Source: an uncultured Lachnospiraceae bacterium
GTDB taxonomy: Bacteria; Bacillota_A; Clostridia; Lachnospirales; Lachnospiraceae
Assembly: GCA_902773195.1 (NCBI GenBank)
Contig: CACYDL010000242.1
Coordinates: forward strand, 1 to 24,704
DNA length: 24,704 bases
Reading direction: 5' to 3'
Within the stretch, counting starts at the first letter, position 1. The number at the start of each line of letters is the position of its first letter. The position numbers were made by a program, and so were the translations under genes. Shown here in pieces: positions 14,992 to 22,989 of this stretch. The notes under the pieces are model-generated. The model searched no databases and was not told the DNA's origin. It saw only the letters and a list, made by a program, of their open reading frames with translations.

Positions 14992-16491
14992 ATGAGAGAA
15001 TGGACCCTGGAGGAACGCTACCGCGTGCTGCAAAGCCCCGAAGAGGTGAGGGATCTCTATGAAAAAATCCGGGATTCGGCCTACCGCCAGACGTATCACG
15101 TCCAGCCGGTCACCGGTCTTTCCAGCGATCCCAACGGGTTCGTGTACTATGAGGGAAACTGGCATCTCTTTTACCAGTGGTGCCCGTGGGGGGCCGTCCA
15201 CGGCCTGAAGTACTGGTATCACGCCTCGTCCGCCGATCTGGTGCACTGGCACAACCGCGGCGTGGGCATCCGGCCGGATACCTTCTACGACAACAAGGGA
15301 TGTCACTCCGGCTCGGCCATCGCCGCCGGATCCGATCTCTATTTCTTCTACACCGGCAATCACCGCGACGAAAACTGGGTCAGGACGCCCTACACCTGCG
15401 CCGCGAAGATGACGGAGGACGGCCGCCTGGAGAAGCGGGAGCAGCCCCTCTTCGGCCCGCGGGAGGACTACGCGGAGCACCAGAGGGACCCGAAGATCGT
15501 CTACGTCCCGGAGCAGGAAAAATACTACATTCTCATCGGAGCCCAGACCGCGGACGGAAGGGGAACGGCCCTGGTGTACGAGTCCCGGGCGCTGCTGTCG
15601 GGCTGGCGCTTCGCGGGGCAGCTCCGCGTCCCCGGATACGAGAACTTCGGGGGCATGTGGGAGTGCCCCTGCATCGTAAACATCTCCGGCCGCGACGTGC
15701 TGATCTTCTCGCCCCAGTATACGACGCTGCCGGGCCGCGGGAACAGCACCAACCACAACGTCTACTTCATCGGAAAGATGGACTACGAAACCCTGACCTT
15801 CACGCCGGACGGGGCGTACCGCCATCTCGACTTCGGATTTGACTTCTACGCCGCCCAGTGCGCCGCCAACGTCGATGATCCGGACAAGGCGGTGCTCATC
15901 GGCTGGATGGGCCTGCCGGACAACCACTATCCCACGGCGGAGGAGGACTGGGAGGGCAGCATGGCGCTGGCCCGGGAGCTCCGCATCAGGGACGGAAGGC
16001 TGGTTCAGACGCCGGCTCCTTCGGTCTTCTCGCTGGCCGAGGACGGGGAGGAGGGCGTCGGGGAGCCGTCGCCGTCGGGGAGCGGGCGCACCGCCGCCCT
16101 CCCGGAGGCCTGCCTGGCGGAGGTGACCTTCCGCGGGGAGGACGGAGAGGACGCGGAGATGGCGTTTTTCACGAGGAAAGACGGCTCCGGCGGCTTCACC
16201 GTCCGCTACAGCGCGGCGGAGAAAAAGCTGGTGATCGACAGAAGCGGCATGGACCTCCGCTTCAACGAGCAGGTATACGGCGCCCTGGAGGTGCCCCTGG
16301 GCGGACGGCTCAGGGAGCTGACGGCCTTCATCGACCACAGCTCGCTGGAACTTTTCATCAACGGCGGGGAGAGGACCTTTACCTCCCACGTCTATCCGAC
16401 GAAGGAGGAGCGGTACATCAGGGCGGACGCCGGATTTGACGTCCGGATCCGCCGGATGCGGAAATCAGTCTCGGATGAGTTCGTGATCTGA
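14992..16491 (+). CDS. scrB: GH32 beta-fructosidase, sucrose-6-phosphate hydrolase type
   Basis: A 499-residue glycoside hydrolase of family 32, without a signal peptide and so intracellular. Catalytic residues are visible: nucleophile D46 in SSDPNGF (the usual WMNDPNG, with the WMN replaced), D166 in QRDPK and the acid/base E224 in WECPC. HSGSA (105-109) is another family marker. A C-terminal beta-sandwich begins after about residue 345, behind a low-complexity linker rich in Glu, Gly and Ser. Length and cytoplasmic location fit sucrose-6-phosphate hydrolase or intracellular fructan hydrolase. No sucrose phosphotransferase gene or LacI-type regulator is adjacent, so the exact substrate is open. 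AGGAGG precedes the ATG. The final codons belong to a duplicated 40-bp unit. Confidence 0.9.
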   Translation: MREWTLEERYRVLQSPEEVRDLYEKIRDSAYRQTYHVQPVTGLSSDPNGFVYYEGNWHLFYQWCPWGAVHGLKYWYHASSADLVHWHNRGVGIRPDTFYDNKGCHSGSAIAAGSDLYFFYTGNHRDENWVRTPYTCAAKMTEDGRLEKREQPLFGPREDYAEHQRDPKIVYVPEQEKYYILIGAQTADGRGTALVYESRALLSGWRFAGQLRVPGYENFGGMWECPCIVNISGRDVLIFSPQYTTLPGRGNSTNHNVYFIGKMDYETLTFTPDGAYRHLDFGFDFYAAQCAANVDDPDKAVLIGWMGLPDNHYPTAEEDWEGSMALARELRIRDGRLVQTPAPSVFSLAEDGEEGVGEPSPSGSGRTAALPEACLAEVTFRGEDGEDAEMAFFTRKDGSGGFTVRYSAAEKKLVIDRSGMDLRFNEQVYGALEVPLGGRLRELTAFIDHSSLELFINGGERTFTSHVYPTKEERYIRADAGFDVRIRRMRKSVSDEFVI

Positions 16492-16533
16492 GGGGATGCG
16501 GAAATCGGTCTCGGATGAGTCCGTGATCTGAGC
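16454..16533 (+). repeat. 40-bp tandem duplication spanning the GH32 stop codon
   Basis: Two adjacent 40-base units (16454-16493 and 16494-16533) differ at three positions. The first encodes the last codons and stop of the GH32 gene. The second repeats them, including a second in-frame-looking stop, outside the gene. The duplication lies directly before the terminator. Confidence 0.9.
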
Positions 16534-16536
16534 GGA

Positions 16537-16580
16537 TAAAAAAGGACGCAGGCGGAACATCCGTCTGCGTCCTTTCTTTC
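16537..16580. terminator. Bidirectional intrinsic terminator
   Basis: GGACGCAGGCGGA (16544-16556) pairs with TCCGTCTGCGTCC (16560-16572) around a 3-base loop, with one G-T pair. TTTCTTTC follows on the plus strand and A-rich sequence (16538-16543) precedes it, giving T-runs in both directions. It serves the plus-strand GH32 gene and the end of the minus-strand operon. Confidence 0.9.
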
Positions 16581-16586
16581 AGGAAA

Positions 16587-16766
16587 TTACTGCCCGGAGG
16601 AAGCCGGTACCGCGACCGCCGCGAGGATCGTGATCGGCGTGAGATTGGAGACGAACATGGCGAGAACGTGCTGGAGCCCGAAGGGGATCGCCGCACGCAG
16701 CGGGACTCTTCCGTCAAGGTGGTAGATATTGTCGACGCTGACGTTTTCAGCCGCGTGTTTTGACAT
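16587..16766 (-). pseudogene. Remnant of an NCS2 uracil/xanthine permease (N-terminus only)
   Basis: A 59-codon frame with its own AGGAGG and 9-base spacing before the ATG at 16766. It reads like the N-terminus of uracil/xanthine:cation symporters of the NCS2 family: YHLDGRVPLRAAIPFGLQHV (15-34), then LAMFVSNLTPITILAAVAV, that is the first membrane helix. It then ends after PASSGQ with TAA, 7 bases before the terminator. Intact family members are over 400 residues. The rest of the gene seems to have been lost by an internal deletion or truncation that left start, ribosome binding site and terminator in place. It follows ispD by 24 bases on the same strand. A functional small membrane protein cannot be excluded. 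Confidence 0.75.
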
Positions 16767-16790
16767 GGATGGAATCCTCCTGTTGACGCG

Positions 16791-17459
16791 TCAGAGAAGA
16801 CGAAGGTCCTCCGGCGTGGTGATTTTGACGTTTGCGTAGGAGCCTTCGATCAGCCGGACCTTTGCCAGTCCGCTGCGCTCGACGAGCATCGCGTCGTCGG
16901 TGATGCCGTCCATGCCCCCTTCCTTCCTCAGGATCTCGCCGGCCTCCCGGATGATCCGGGTGGAAAACGCCTGGGGCGTCTGGATCGTCCACACGAAACG
17001 CCGGTCGGGCGTGGAGGAGACGAAACCGTCGGCGTCCGCGATTTTCACCGTGTCCTTCGAGGGCATTCCCACGGCCACGGCCCCGTATTTCCGGACGGCG
17101 TCGGCGGTTCTTTCCAGGATCTCCGGCGTGACGAAGGGCCGGGCGCCGTCGTGGATCATGACGTACTCGGAGTCGGGACAGGCGTCCAGAGAGAGGCGCA
17201 CGGAGTCGGTGCGCTCCCTGCCGCCCGCGATGACGGCGCGTATCCTGCGGAAGCCGTATTTCTCCACGATCTCTTCCCGGCAGCGTTCGACCCGGTCGGG
17301 GGAGACCGTCAGCAGAATCTCGTCGACGCAGGGCGATTCCTCGAAGACCCGCAGCGTCCGGACGATCATCGGCACGCCTCCGACGTCGAGAAACTGCTTC
17401 GGAACCTCTGTCTTCATGCGGGCGCCCTGTCCGGCGGCAAGAACGATTGCGGTTAACAT
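16791..17459 (-). CDS. ispD: 2-C-methyl-D-erythritol 4-phosphate cytidylyltransferase
   Basis: A 222-residue nucleotidyltransferase of the MEP isoprenoid pathway; it joins CTP to methylerythritol phosphate. Family motifs: LAAGQGARMKTEVPKQFL (7-24), the usual Lys and Arg of the CTP site; GGRERTDSVR (79-88); MIHDGARPFV (101-110); TIQTPQAF; and GSYANVKITTPEDL at the C-terminus. The length is normal and there is no fused IspF domain. GGAGG lies upstream of the ATG. It follows tsaD by 64 bases, an unusual partner, and probably shares the tsa operon transcript. Cytoplasmic. Confidence 0.95.
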   Translation of the reverse strand: MLTAIVLAAGQGARMKTEVPKQFLDVGGVPMIVRTLRVFEESPCVDEILLTVSPDRVERCREEIVEKYGFRRIRAVIAGGRERTDSVRLSLDACPDSEYVMIHDGARPFVTPEILERTADAVRKYGAVAVGMPSKDTVKIADADGFVSSTPDRRFVWTIQTPQAFSTRIIREAGEILRKEGGMDGITDDAMLVERSGLAKVRLIEGSYANVKITTPEDLRLL

Positions 17460-17523
17460 AAGACGGCTGCCTCCTTTGCCGTTGGCTGACGTATTTGCGT
17501 GACTGCCGGCGCCGGCGGCTTCG

Positions 17524-18546
17524 TCATCGTTCCCCGAGACGAAGTCCGGGAACCGCGTTCAGATCCCAGCCGCTTCTCGCGCCGGCGGCCATCTCGTGCC
17601 ACGCCGCGACGCCGATCATGGCCGCGTTGTCCGTGCAGTAGACCGGCGACGGGACGTAGAAGCGGTATCCGCGGGCGGCGCACGCCCGCTCCATGGAGGA
17701 GCGCAGGGCGCTGTTGGCCGATACGCCCCCGGCGAGGGCCACCTGCCTGAGGCCGCAGGTTTCGGCGGCGTTCATCGTGTGCTCGCACAGGACGCCGACC
17801 ACGGCCTTCTGGAAGCTCGCCGCGAGATCGGCGGGATCGACGGTCTCATGCTTCATTTCCGCCTGGTTGAGGTAATTGAGGACGGCGCTCTTGAGGCCGC
17901 TGAAGCTGAAGTCGTACTCGGAGCCGTTGACTTTGGCCCGGGGGAACAGGATGGAATCCGGATTCCCGGCTCTGGCGGCGGCGTCGATCTTGGGGCCGCC
18001 GGGGTAGCCCAGCCCGATCGCCCGGGCTACCTTGTCGAAGGCCTCCCCGGCGGCGTCGTCCACGGTCCTCCCGAGAATCTCGAATTCGGCCCATCCCTTC
18101 ACGATGACGAGGTGGGTGTGCCCTCCCGAGACGACGAGTCCCAGATAGGGGGGCTCAAGCTCCGGGTGCTCGATGTAGTTGGCGGCGATGTGCCCCTCGA
18201 TGTGGTTGACGCCGATGAGGGGTTTCCCCGCCGCCCAGGCGATGGCCTTTGCCTCCGCGACGCCGACCAGAAGGGCGCCGACGAGTCCGGGGCCGTAGGT
18301 GACGGCCACCGCGTCGATATCCTTCAGCGTCATCCCGGCGTCGGAGAGGGCCTTCTCAATGACCGCGTTGATCTTTTCGATGTGCTTTCTGGACGCCAGC
18401 TCCGGCACGACGCCCCCGTAGACGGTGTGCATGCTGATCTGGGTGTAGATGACGTTGGACAGGATCTCCCTTCCGTTCCGAACGACGGCCGCGGCCGTCT
18501 CGTCGCAGGAGGTCTCAATGGCCAGAATGTCCGTGTATGGTGCCAT
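17524..18546 (-). CDS. tsaD: tRNA N6-threonylcarbamoyladenosine transferase subunit TsaD
   Basis: A 340-residue Kae1/TsaD/YgjD protein. It transfers threonylcarbamoyl to A37 of ANN-reading tRNAs together with TsaB and TsaE, both encoded upstream in this operon. Motifs: [11 protein letters not shown] (8-18), metal-binding NHIEGH (114-119; H115, H119), VSGGHTHL (139-146), DFSFSGLKS (212-220), GGVSAN (273-278) and CTDNAAM (304-310; metal ligand D306). Length is typical. The ATG at 18546 has no clear AGGAGG, and a hairpin (18560-18585) lies just upstream in the leader, so translation may be modest or coupled. tsaC, needed for the threonylcarbamoyl-AMP intermediate, is not in the window. Confidence 0.97.
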   Translation of the reverse strand: MAPYTDILAIETSCDETAAAVVRNGREILSNVIYTQISMHTVYGGVVPELASRKHIEKINAVIEKALSDAGMTLKDIDAVAVTYGPGLVGALLVGVAEAKAIAWAAGKPLIGVNHIEGHIAANYIEHPELEPPYLGLVVSGGHTHLVIVKGWAEFEILGRTVDDAAGEAFDKVARAIGLGYPGGPKIDAAARAGNPDSILFPRAKVNGSEYDFSFSGLKSAVLNYLNQAEMKHETVDPADLAASFQKAVVGVLCEHTMNAAETCGLRQVALAGGVSANSALRSSMERACAARGYRFYVPSPVYCTDNAAMIGVAAWHEMAAGARSGWDLNAVPGLRLGER

Positions 18547-18559
18547 GGTCTTGTGTGCC

Positions 18560-18585
18560 GTCCGGTTCCCGCGGGGAAACCGGAC
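18560..18585 (-). other. Hairpin in the rnz-tsaD gap
   Basis: GTCCGGTT (18560-18567) and AACCGGAC (18578-18585) are perfect inverted arms; CCC/GGG extends the stem inside with a one-base bulge. It sits 14 bases upstream of the tsaD ATG. There is no T-tract, so it may affect tsaD translation or mRNA processing rather than end transcription. Confidence 0.45.
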
Positions 18586-18626
18586 ATGTCCTTTCTCCCG
18601 GAAGAGACCGGGTCAGTCCGGGGAGA

Positions 18627-19544
18627 TCACGCCTCCTCGTCGTCGAATGTCAGGGTCGTGTGCCGGCCGTCTCTGGCGGCGACCGCCCCGGGGAAGATCT
18701 TTCTCACCTCGCCCAGATAATCCTCCGGGTGGAGAAGGGCGGGGCTGTAGTGGGTGAACCAGAGCTCCTTGGGTCCGGCCTCCCGCGCGATGGACGCCGA
18801 CTCGAGCATGGTCATGTGCTTGTGCTCCCGGGCGTTGGCGTCCTTGTCGTGTCCGCCGTACATGCCCTCGGCGATCAGAAGATCGGCGTCCGCCGCGCGG
18901 CGGGTGATCTCCGGCGTCGGCCGGGTGTCGGTGGCGTAGACCACCTTGAGCCCCCGCCGGGGCGCGCCCAGCACCATGTCCGGGGTGAGCAGCCGCCCCT
19001 CGTATTCCACGGAGGTCCCCTTCTGGAGAGGGCTCCAGAGGCGGAGCGGGATGCCGTTTTCCTTCGCCTTCTCCACGTCGAAGCGGCCCTTCCGCAGGAC
19101 CTCGACCTGATAGGAGAAGCAGGTGATGCGGTGGTTGACCCGGAACGCCGTCACGGTCATGTCCCCGCACGAAAAGGTTTCTTCCGTCCCGCGGATTTCC
19201 CTGGCGACGGTCTCGAAGGGCAGCTCGGGCGCGATCATCCGGACCGCCCACACGATGTTGGCGACGCCCTTCGGGCCGATGATGGTGACAGGCTCCGTGC
19301 GGTCGGAGTTTCCCATCGAGAGAAGGAGGCCGGGCAGCCCGGCGATGTGGTCCGCGTGAAAGTGCGTGAGAAAAATGGTGTCGATCGGCTTGCAGGACCA
19401 GCCGACCTCCCTGAGGGCGATCTGGGTTCCTTCCCCGCAGTCGATCAGAAGGCTGCTCCCTCCGCACCGGAAAAGGCAGGAGGTGAGCCAGCGGTTCGGC
19501 AGGGGCATCATGCCTCCCGTTCCGAGAAGTGCAACATCCAACAT
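18627..19544 (-). CDS. rnz: Ribonuclease Z (tRNA 3' processing endonuclease)
   Basis: A 305-residue metallo-beta-lactamase-fold nuclease. I chose the ATG at 19544, with AGGAG upstream; the longer frame would run into the repeat region. The zinc motif HFHADHIAGLPGLL starts at residue 61 (H61, H63, D65, H66). Further expected ligands are in FRVNHR, YATDTRP, EHKHMT and LWFTHYSP, as in the ElaC/RNase Z family. It cuts tRNA precursors after the discriminator base. Its place between rimI and tsaD, inside a t6A modification operon, links two tRNA maturation steps. Cytoplasmic. Confidence 0.95.
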   Translation of the reverse strand: MLDVALLGTGGMMPLPNRWLTSCLFRCGGSSLLIDCGEGTQIALREVGWSCKPIDTIFLTHFHADHIAGLPGLLLSMGNSDRTEPVTIIGPKGVANIVWAVRMIAPELPFETVAREIRGTEETFSCGDMTVTAFRVNHRITCFSYQVEVLRKGRFDVEKAKENGIPLRLWSPLQKGTSVEYEGRLLTPDMVLGAPRRGLKVVYATDTRPTPEITRRAADADLLIAEGMYGGHDKDANAREHKHMTMLESASIAREAGPKELWFTHYSPALLHPEDYLGEVRKIFPGAVAARDGRHTTLTFDDEEA

Positions 19545-19585
19545 GAAAAATCTCCTGTTGCGCGCGCGCCGGATCCGTGTCCCGG

Positions 19586-19718
19586 CCGCGCGGCCTGGCG
19601 TTATGGTTTTGCCGGAGCGCGGGCGCACTGCCTGGCGTCATGGTTCTGCCGGAGTGCGGGCGCGCGGCTTAGCGTCACGGTTCTGCCGGGAGGGCAGGCG
19701 CGCGGCTTTGCGTCACGG
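19586..19718 (-). repeat. Four imperfect ~37-bp tandem repeats at the rimI 3' end
   Basis: Related units begin at about 19586, 19623, 19660 and 19698 (periods 37, 37, 38). Each contains a variant of GGC-TNG-CGT-CA-CGG followed by TTCTGCCGG. The copy nearest rimI covers its last proline and stop codon, so on the minus strand each unit starts with CCGTGACG or a variant. The repeats fill most of the 168-base gap between rimI and rnz, and no gene is seen there. Confidence 0.85.
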
Positions 19719-20153
19719 CTCCGTCGAAAGAGACATACTGATCCCGTCCTCGGAGGGACTGGTGTAATAGTTTCTGCGGATCCCGATCTCCCGGAAGCCG
19801 CTTTTGCGGTAGAGATTCCTCGCGGCCTCGTTGCTCTCCCGCACCTCGAGGAAGACCGTGGTCACCCCCCGGGAGGCGGCGCCTTCCGTGAGGGCGCGAA
19901 GCAGGCTCTCTCCGTAGCCCCGGCGGCGGCAGGCGCTGCTCACCGTGATGTCGAGGACGTCCGCGTCGGGCGGCGTCAGCAGGGCGGCGGCAAATCCGAC
20001 GATGGCGTCCTCCTCCTCTGCCACGAGGAGAATGGCGTCGTCGCGGATAAAATAGGTAAAAATACTGGTCTCGTCCCAGGGCGTCAGCGAGTCGGCGCGG
20101 TCGAGCCCGGCGACGGCGCCGATGTCCTCCAGGGTCATCTCTCTGATCTTCAT
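19713..20153 (-). CDS. rimI: Ribosomal protein bS18 alanine N-acetyltransferase (GNAT)
   Basis: A 146-residue GNAT acetyltransferase. The acetyl-CoA loop is SSACRRRGYGESLL (about 72-85) and the family-specific C-terminal part LEVRESNEAARNLYRKSGF then GIRRNYY closely matches RimI, which acetylates the N-terminus of ribosomal protein S18. Its start overlaps the tsaB stop (ATGA at 20150-20153). A tsaB-rimI-tsaD order is common in bacteria. The last codons belong to the tandem repeat that continues into the gap. Confidence 0.94.
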   Translation of the reverse strand: MKIREMTLEDIGAVAGLDRADSLTPWDETSIFTYFIRDDAILLVAEEEDAIVGFAAALLTPPDADVLDITVSSACRRRGYGESLLRALTEGAASRGVTTVFLEVRESNEAARNLYRKSGFREIGIRRNYYTSPSEDGISMSLSTEP

Positions 20154-20872
20154 GCGTTCGCCTCCTGACGCTCCTTCGCCTCACGTTCCCGCTCCGCCTG
20201 GGATTTCCGGAGATAGACGGGCGCGTGTTCGGCGGCGGAGACGTATCGTCCCTCCCGGAAGAGCTGAAGCCCCAGGGCGCCGACGCCCGCGGCCCTCTGG
20301 CGGCTGACGTGGGCCGGCGCGTAGGAGTGGGGCACGGCGATCAGCTCGTCGAACCGGTCCCGGTACGCGGCGACGCCGTCGCCCAGCAGGATCGTGCCTT
20401 CCGGATGCGCGATCCGGTTGATTTCCTCCGCCAGCTCTTCCACGCCCACCGCCCGCTGCGGGCAGAGGGGCGTGAGACGGAGATCCTTCCACTCATAGAG
20501 TCCGTTGTAGACCTGGCTTCGCCTGGCGTCCATGACCGGGCAGATCAGTCCCTTCGCGTTGTACAGGCAGAAGGCCATGGCGTCGAGGGTCGGAACCTCT
20601 ACGACCGGCTTCTCCAGCGCGAGGGCGATGCCCTTGGCGGTGGCGGATCCGATCCGGAGCCCGGTAAAGGAGCCGGGGCCGGCGGCGACGGCCACCGCGT
20701 CGACCGTGGAGACGTCCAGCGAGATCATGCGGCAGATCTCGTCGAGCATGGGAAGAAGCGTCTGGCTGTGGGTTTTTTTGTAATCCACCGTGTAGGAGGC
20801 CAGCAGCACGTCGTCCTCGACGACGGCGACGCTCGCGGTGAGACCCGATGAATCGATGGCGATAAGCTTCAT
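20150..20872 (-). CDS. tsaB: t6A biosynthesis protein TsaB
   Basis: A 240-residue TsaB/YeaZ protein, the non-catalytic ASKHA-fold partner that supports TsaD. It opens with MKLIAIDSSGLTASVAV and contains AAGPGSFTGLRIG (about 64-76), the family hallmark. The ATG at 20872 was chosen over the longer frame because GGAGGAAGGAAGG precedes it and it overlaps the tsaE stop by 4 bases. A charged tail (SQAEREREAKERQEANA) ends the protein. Overlaps on both sides indicate strict co-translation with tsaE and rimI. Confidence 0.96.
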   Translation of the reverse strand: MKLIAIDSSGLTASVAVVEDDVLLASYTVDYKKTHSQTLLPMLDEICRMISLDVSTVDAVAVAAGPGSFTGLRIGSATAKGIALALEKPVVEVPTLDAMAFCLYNAKGLICPVMDARRSQVYNGLYEWKDLRLTPLCPQRAVGVEELAEEINRIAHPEGTILLGDGVAAYRDRFDELIAVPHSYAPAHVSRQRAAGVGALGLQLFREGRYVSAAEHAPVYLRKSQAEREREAKERQEANA

Positions 20873-21315
20873 GTCCTTCCTTCCTCCCGGGATGCTTCTT
20901 CGATCCGGACCAGGCGGAGGCTTCCGTCTCCCGCCGGGTCCCTTTCTATGGTGATTCTGACCGTGCCGGGAGGCAGCAGCTCCCCGATCCGGTCGGCCCA
21001 CTCGATGAGACAGACCCCGTCTCCGTACACGTACTCATCGAAGCCGATCTCATCCATCTCTTCGGGCTCCATGATCCGGTAGACGTCGAAATGATAGAGG
21101 GGGAGCCGGCCGCTCTCATAGACCTGCATGATGGTGAAGGTGGGAGACGTCACGGTCTCCGTGACGCCCAGGCCCTTCGCGAAGCCCTTGGTAAAGACGG
21201 TCTTGCCCGCTCCCAGGCCGCCCTGCAGGGCGATGACCGCGCCGGGGACGGCTTTCGCCCCGTACGTTTCTCCCAGATGAAATGTCTCCTCCGGGGAGGC
21301 TGTCTGAAACTGCAT
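20869..21315 (-). CDS. tsaE: t6A biosynthesis ATPase TsaE
   Basis: A 148-residue TsaE/YjeE ATPase required for t6A cycling with TsaB and TsaD. Walker A is GGLGAGKT (32-39), followed by TSPTFT (56-61), HFDVYR (74-79) and LIEWADR, all family-typical. It is the first gene of the minus-strand operon, with AGGAG before its ATG and a promoter at 21365-21392. Length is normal. Confidence 0.96.
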   Translation of the reverse strand: MQFQTASPEETFHLGETYGAKAVPGAVIALQGGLGAGKTVFTKGFAKGLGVTETVTSPTFTIMQVYESGRLPLYHFDVYRIMEPEEMDEIGFDEYVYGDGVCLIEWADRIGELLPPGTVRITIERDPAGDGSLRLVRIEEASREEGRT

Positions 21316-21364
21316 GGAAATTCCTCCGTGGGCGGGCCCCGTCTCAGCGGGGACCGCAGAACCT

Positions 21365-21392
21365 AGTATAGCAGAAGTTCCCGCGAAATCAA
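21365..21392 (-). promoter_or_regulatory. Promoter of the tsaE operon
   Basis: Read on the minus strand: TTGATT (21392-21387), 16 bases, TATACT (21370-21365). A short leader with a CCCCG/CGGGG hairpin leads to the tsaE ATG at 21315. It is divergent from the pepT promoter about 33 bases away. Confidence 0.7.
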
Positions 21393-21424
21393 AGAAAAGG
21401 AATGCCTGAATCTCCCCGGCGCGA

Positions 21425-21453
21425 TTGACACGGCGGGGACGAAAGACTAAAAT
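21425..21453 (+). promoter_or_regulatory. Promoter of pepT
   Basis: A perfect TTGACA (21425-21430), a 17-base spacer and TAAAAT (21448-21453). The start would be near 21460, leaving a leader of about 105 bases. This rules out the longer open frame beginning at 21456. Confidence 0.75.
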
Positions 21454-21566
21454 TTTTGGCGGAGCGCCTCGCGGGCGGCCGGAAGCGCAGGCTGCGTCCG
21501 GCCGTTCCCCGGCGGCTCACCCGCGAAAGCGGAATTACGGATACCCAAAGAAAGGACATCGCCATC

Positions 21567-22790
21567 ATGATCCGGAATAAAAACCTGATTGACAGATTTG
21601 TGCGCTACGCGTCCACAGACACCCGTTCCGACGAGGAAACCGGGACCCACCCCTCCACCGCGAAGCAGTTCGACCTCGCGGAGATGCTGGCGGAGGAGCT
21701 CCGTGCGATGGGAGCGTCGGTCGATTTTGACCGGGAGCACTGCTACGTCTACGCGGCCATCCCGGCCGTCCCCTCCGCGGAGACCGGCGCGGCCGGCGAA
21801 GCCGCCGGGAAGGCCGCCATCGGCTTCGTGGCCCACATGGACACGTCGCCCGCCGCCTCCGGGACGGGCGTGAAGCCGCGCATTATCGAGAACTACCGGG
21901 GACAGGACGCCCTCCTCCGGACGGAGGATTTCCCGGAACTGCTGAACCATTTCGGAGAGGACCTGATCGCCTCCGACGGAACGACTCTTCTCGGGGCGGA
22001 CGACAAGGCCGGCGTCGCCGAGATCATGGAGATGGCGGATTACCGGCTCAGGCATCCGGAGCTTCCCCACAGGGAGATCCGCATCGCCTTCACGCCGGAT
22101 GAGGAGATCGGGGAGGGGACCGCGTGCTTCGACCCGGCCCGCTTCGGGGCGAAGGAGGCCTATACCGTCGACGGCGGCAAGCTGGGCGAGCTGGAATACG
22201 AGTGCTTCAACGGCGCGGCTCTCCGGATCGACATCCGGGGCAAGAGCGTCCACCCGGGGGACGCCAAGGACACCATGATCAACGCCGCCTCCCTGGCGGT
22301 GGAGCTGGCGGGCCTGTTCCCGGCCGCCGAGGTCCCGGAGCACACGGAGGGCTACGAGGGCTTCTACTATCTCGAGGAGATCAGCGGGGACTGCGAGAAT
22401 GCCCGGCTGAAGTACATCATCCGCGACCACGACCGGGAGAAGTTCGGACAGAGAAAGGCCTTCGCGGAGCGGGTCGTCGGATACATGGAGGCGAAGTACG
22501 GGGAGGGCATCTTCCGCATGGAGATGAAGGACCAGTACTACAACATGGCGGAGGTGCTCAAGGACCGCCGGGACCTGATCGAAAACGCGGAGAAGGCCTT
22601 CGAGGCGGAGGGAGCCGTCCCCGTCGTGAAGCCGATCCGCGGCGGGACAGACGGAGCGGCGCTCAGCTTCATGGGGATTCCCTGCCCCAATCTCAGCACG
22701 GGCGGATACAATTTCCACGGCAGATACGAGTACGCCTCGGTGCAGGAGATGGAGACCATGGTGAAGGTCCTGATCCGGCTGTCGGAATGA
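21567..22790 (+). CDS. pepT: Peptidase T (aminotripeptidase)
   Basis: A 407-residue M20-family zinc peptidase that removes the N-terminal residue of tripeptides in the cytoplasm. Zinc and catalytic segments: GFVAHMDTSP (87-95; H90, D92), LLGADDKAG (141-149), FTPDEEIGEG (175-184; catalytic and metal glutamates 179-180), YTVDGGKLGELEYE and the C-terminal NFHGRYEY. PIRGGTDGA near the end is also typical. Length equals standard PepT (about 408). The ATG at 21567 follows AAAGGA and gives the normal N-terminus MIRNKNLIDRFVRYAS. It has its own strong promoter. Confidence 0.96.
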   Translation: MIRNKNLIDRFVRYASTDTRSDEETGTHPSTAKQFDLAEMLAEELRAMGASVDFDREHCYVYAAIPAVPSAETGAAGEAAGKAAIGFVAHMDTSPAASGTGVKPRIIENYRGQDALLRTEDFPELLNHFGEDLIASDGTTLLGADDKAGVAEIMEMADYRLRHPELPHREIRIAFTPDEEIGEGTACFDPARFGAKEAYTVDGGKLGELEYECFNGAALRIDIRGKSVHPGDAKDTMINAASLAVELAGLFPAAEVPEHTEGYEGFYYLEEISGDCENARLKYIIRDHDREKFGQRKAFAERVVGYMEAKYGEGIFRMEMKDQYYNMAEVLKDRRDLIENAEKAFEAEGAVPVVKPIRGGTDGAALSFMGIPCPNLSTGGYNFHGRYEYASVQEMETMVKVLIRLSE

Positions 22791-22937
22791 GCCTTTGCCG
22801 GAGGCCGCGGCAGGCGCCGGAGAACTCCCCGGAGAGGCGCCGCAGGCCCTTTGCGCGGGCGGCGCGAAAGGGGCGGGACGCCCCGGCCCCTAGCAGGGAG
22901 GAAACGGTTTGTCAAGTGGATGATCTCTACGAAAAAT
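22791..22937 (+). other. Post-pepT spacer with GC hairpins
   Basis: No gene is supported. GCGCCGC/GCGGCGC (22837-22865) and GGGGCG/CGCCCC (22870-22884, loop GGA) are GC-rich hairpins without T-tracts; they may form a weak or Rho-dependent end for pepT. Confidence 0.4.
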
Positions 22938-22985
22938 ACAGGATATAGTGTGCAAACTGCTGAAAAGGGACAAGATATGGTTTGT
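22938..22985. promoter_or_regulatory. Pair of NrdR-like boxes upstream of nrdD
   Basis: ACAGGATATAGTGTGC (22938-22953) and ACAAGATATGGTTTGT (22970-22985) resemble the NrdR consensus acaCwAtATaTwGtgt (about 12 and 10 of 16 positions by eye). Their starts are 32 bases apart, near three helical turns, as in known NrdR box pairs. They lie just upstream of the nrdD -35 element. NrdR represses ribonucleotide reductase genes in response to dATP/ATP. Confidence 0.7.
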
Positions 22986-22989
22986 CCGG

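Noticed and set aside
19586..19718. CRISPR array
   Set aside because: Units are contiguous and diverged with no unique spacers, so this is a simple tandem repeat.
22909..22949. Short coding-like stretch ending DDLYEKYRI before the NrdR boxes
   Set aside because: It has no suitable start or ribosome binding site of its own and overlaps the first NrdR-like box.
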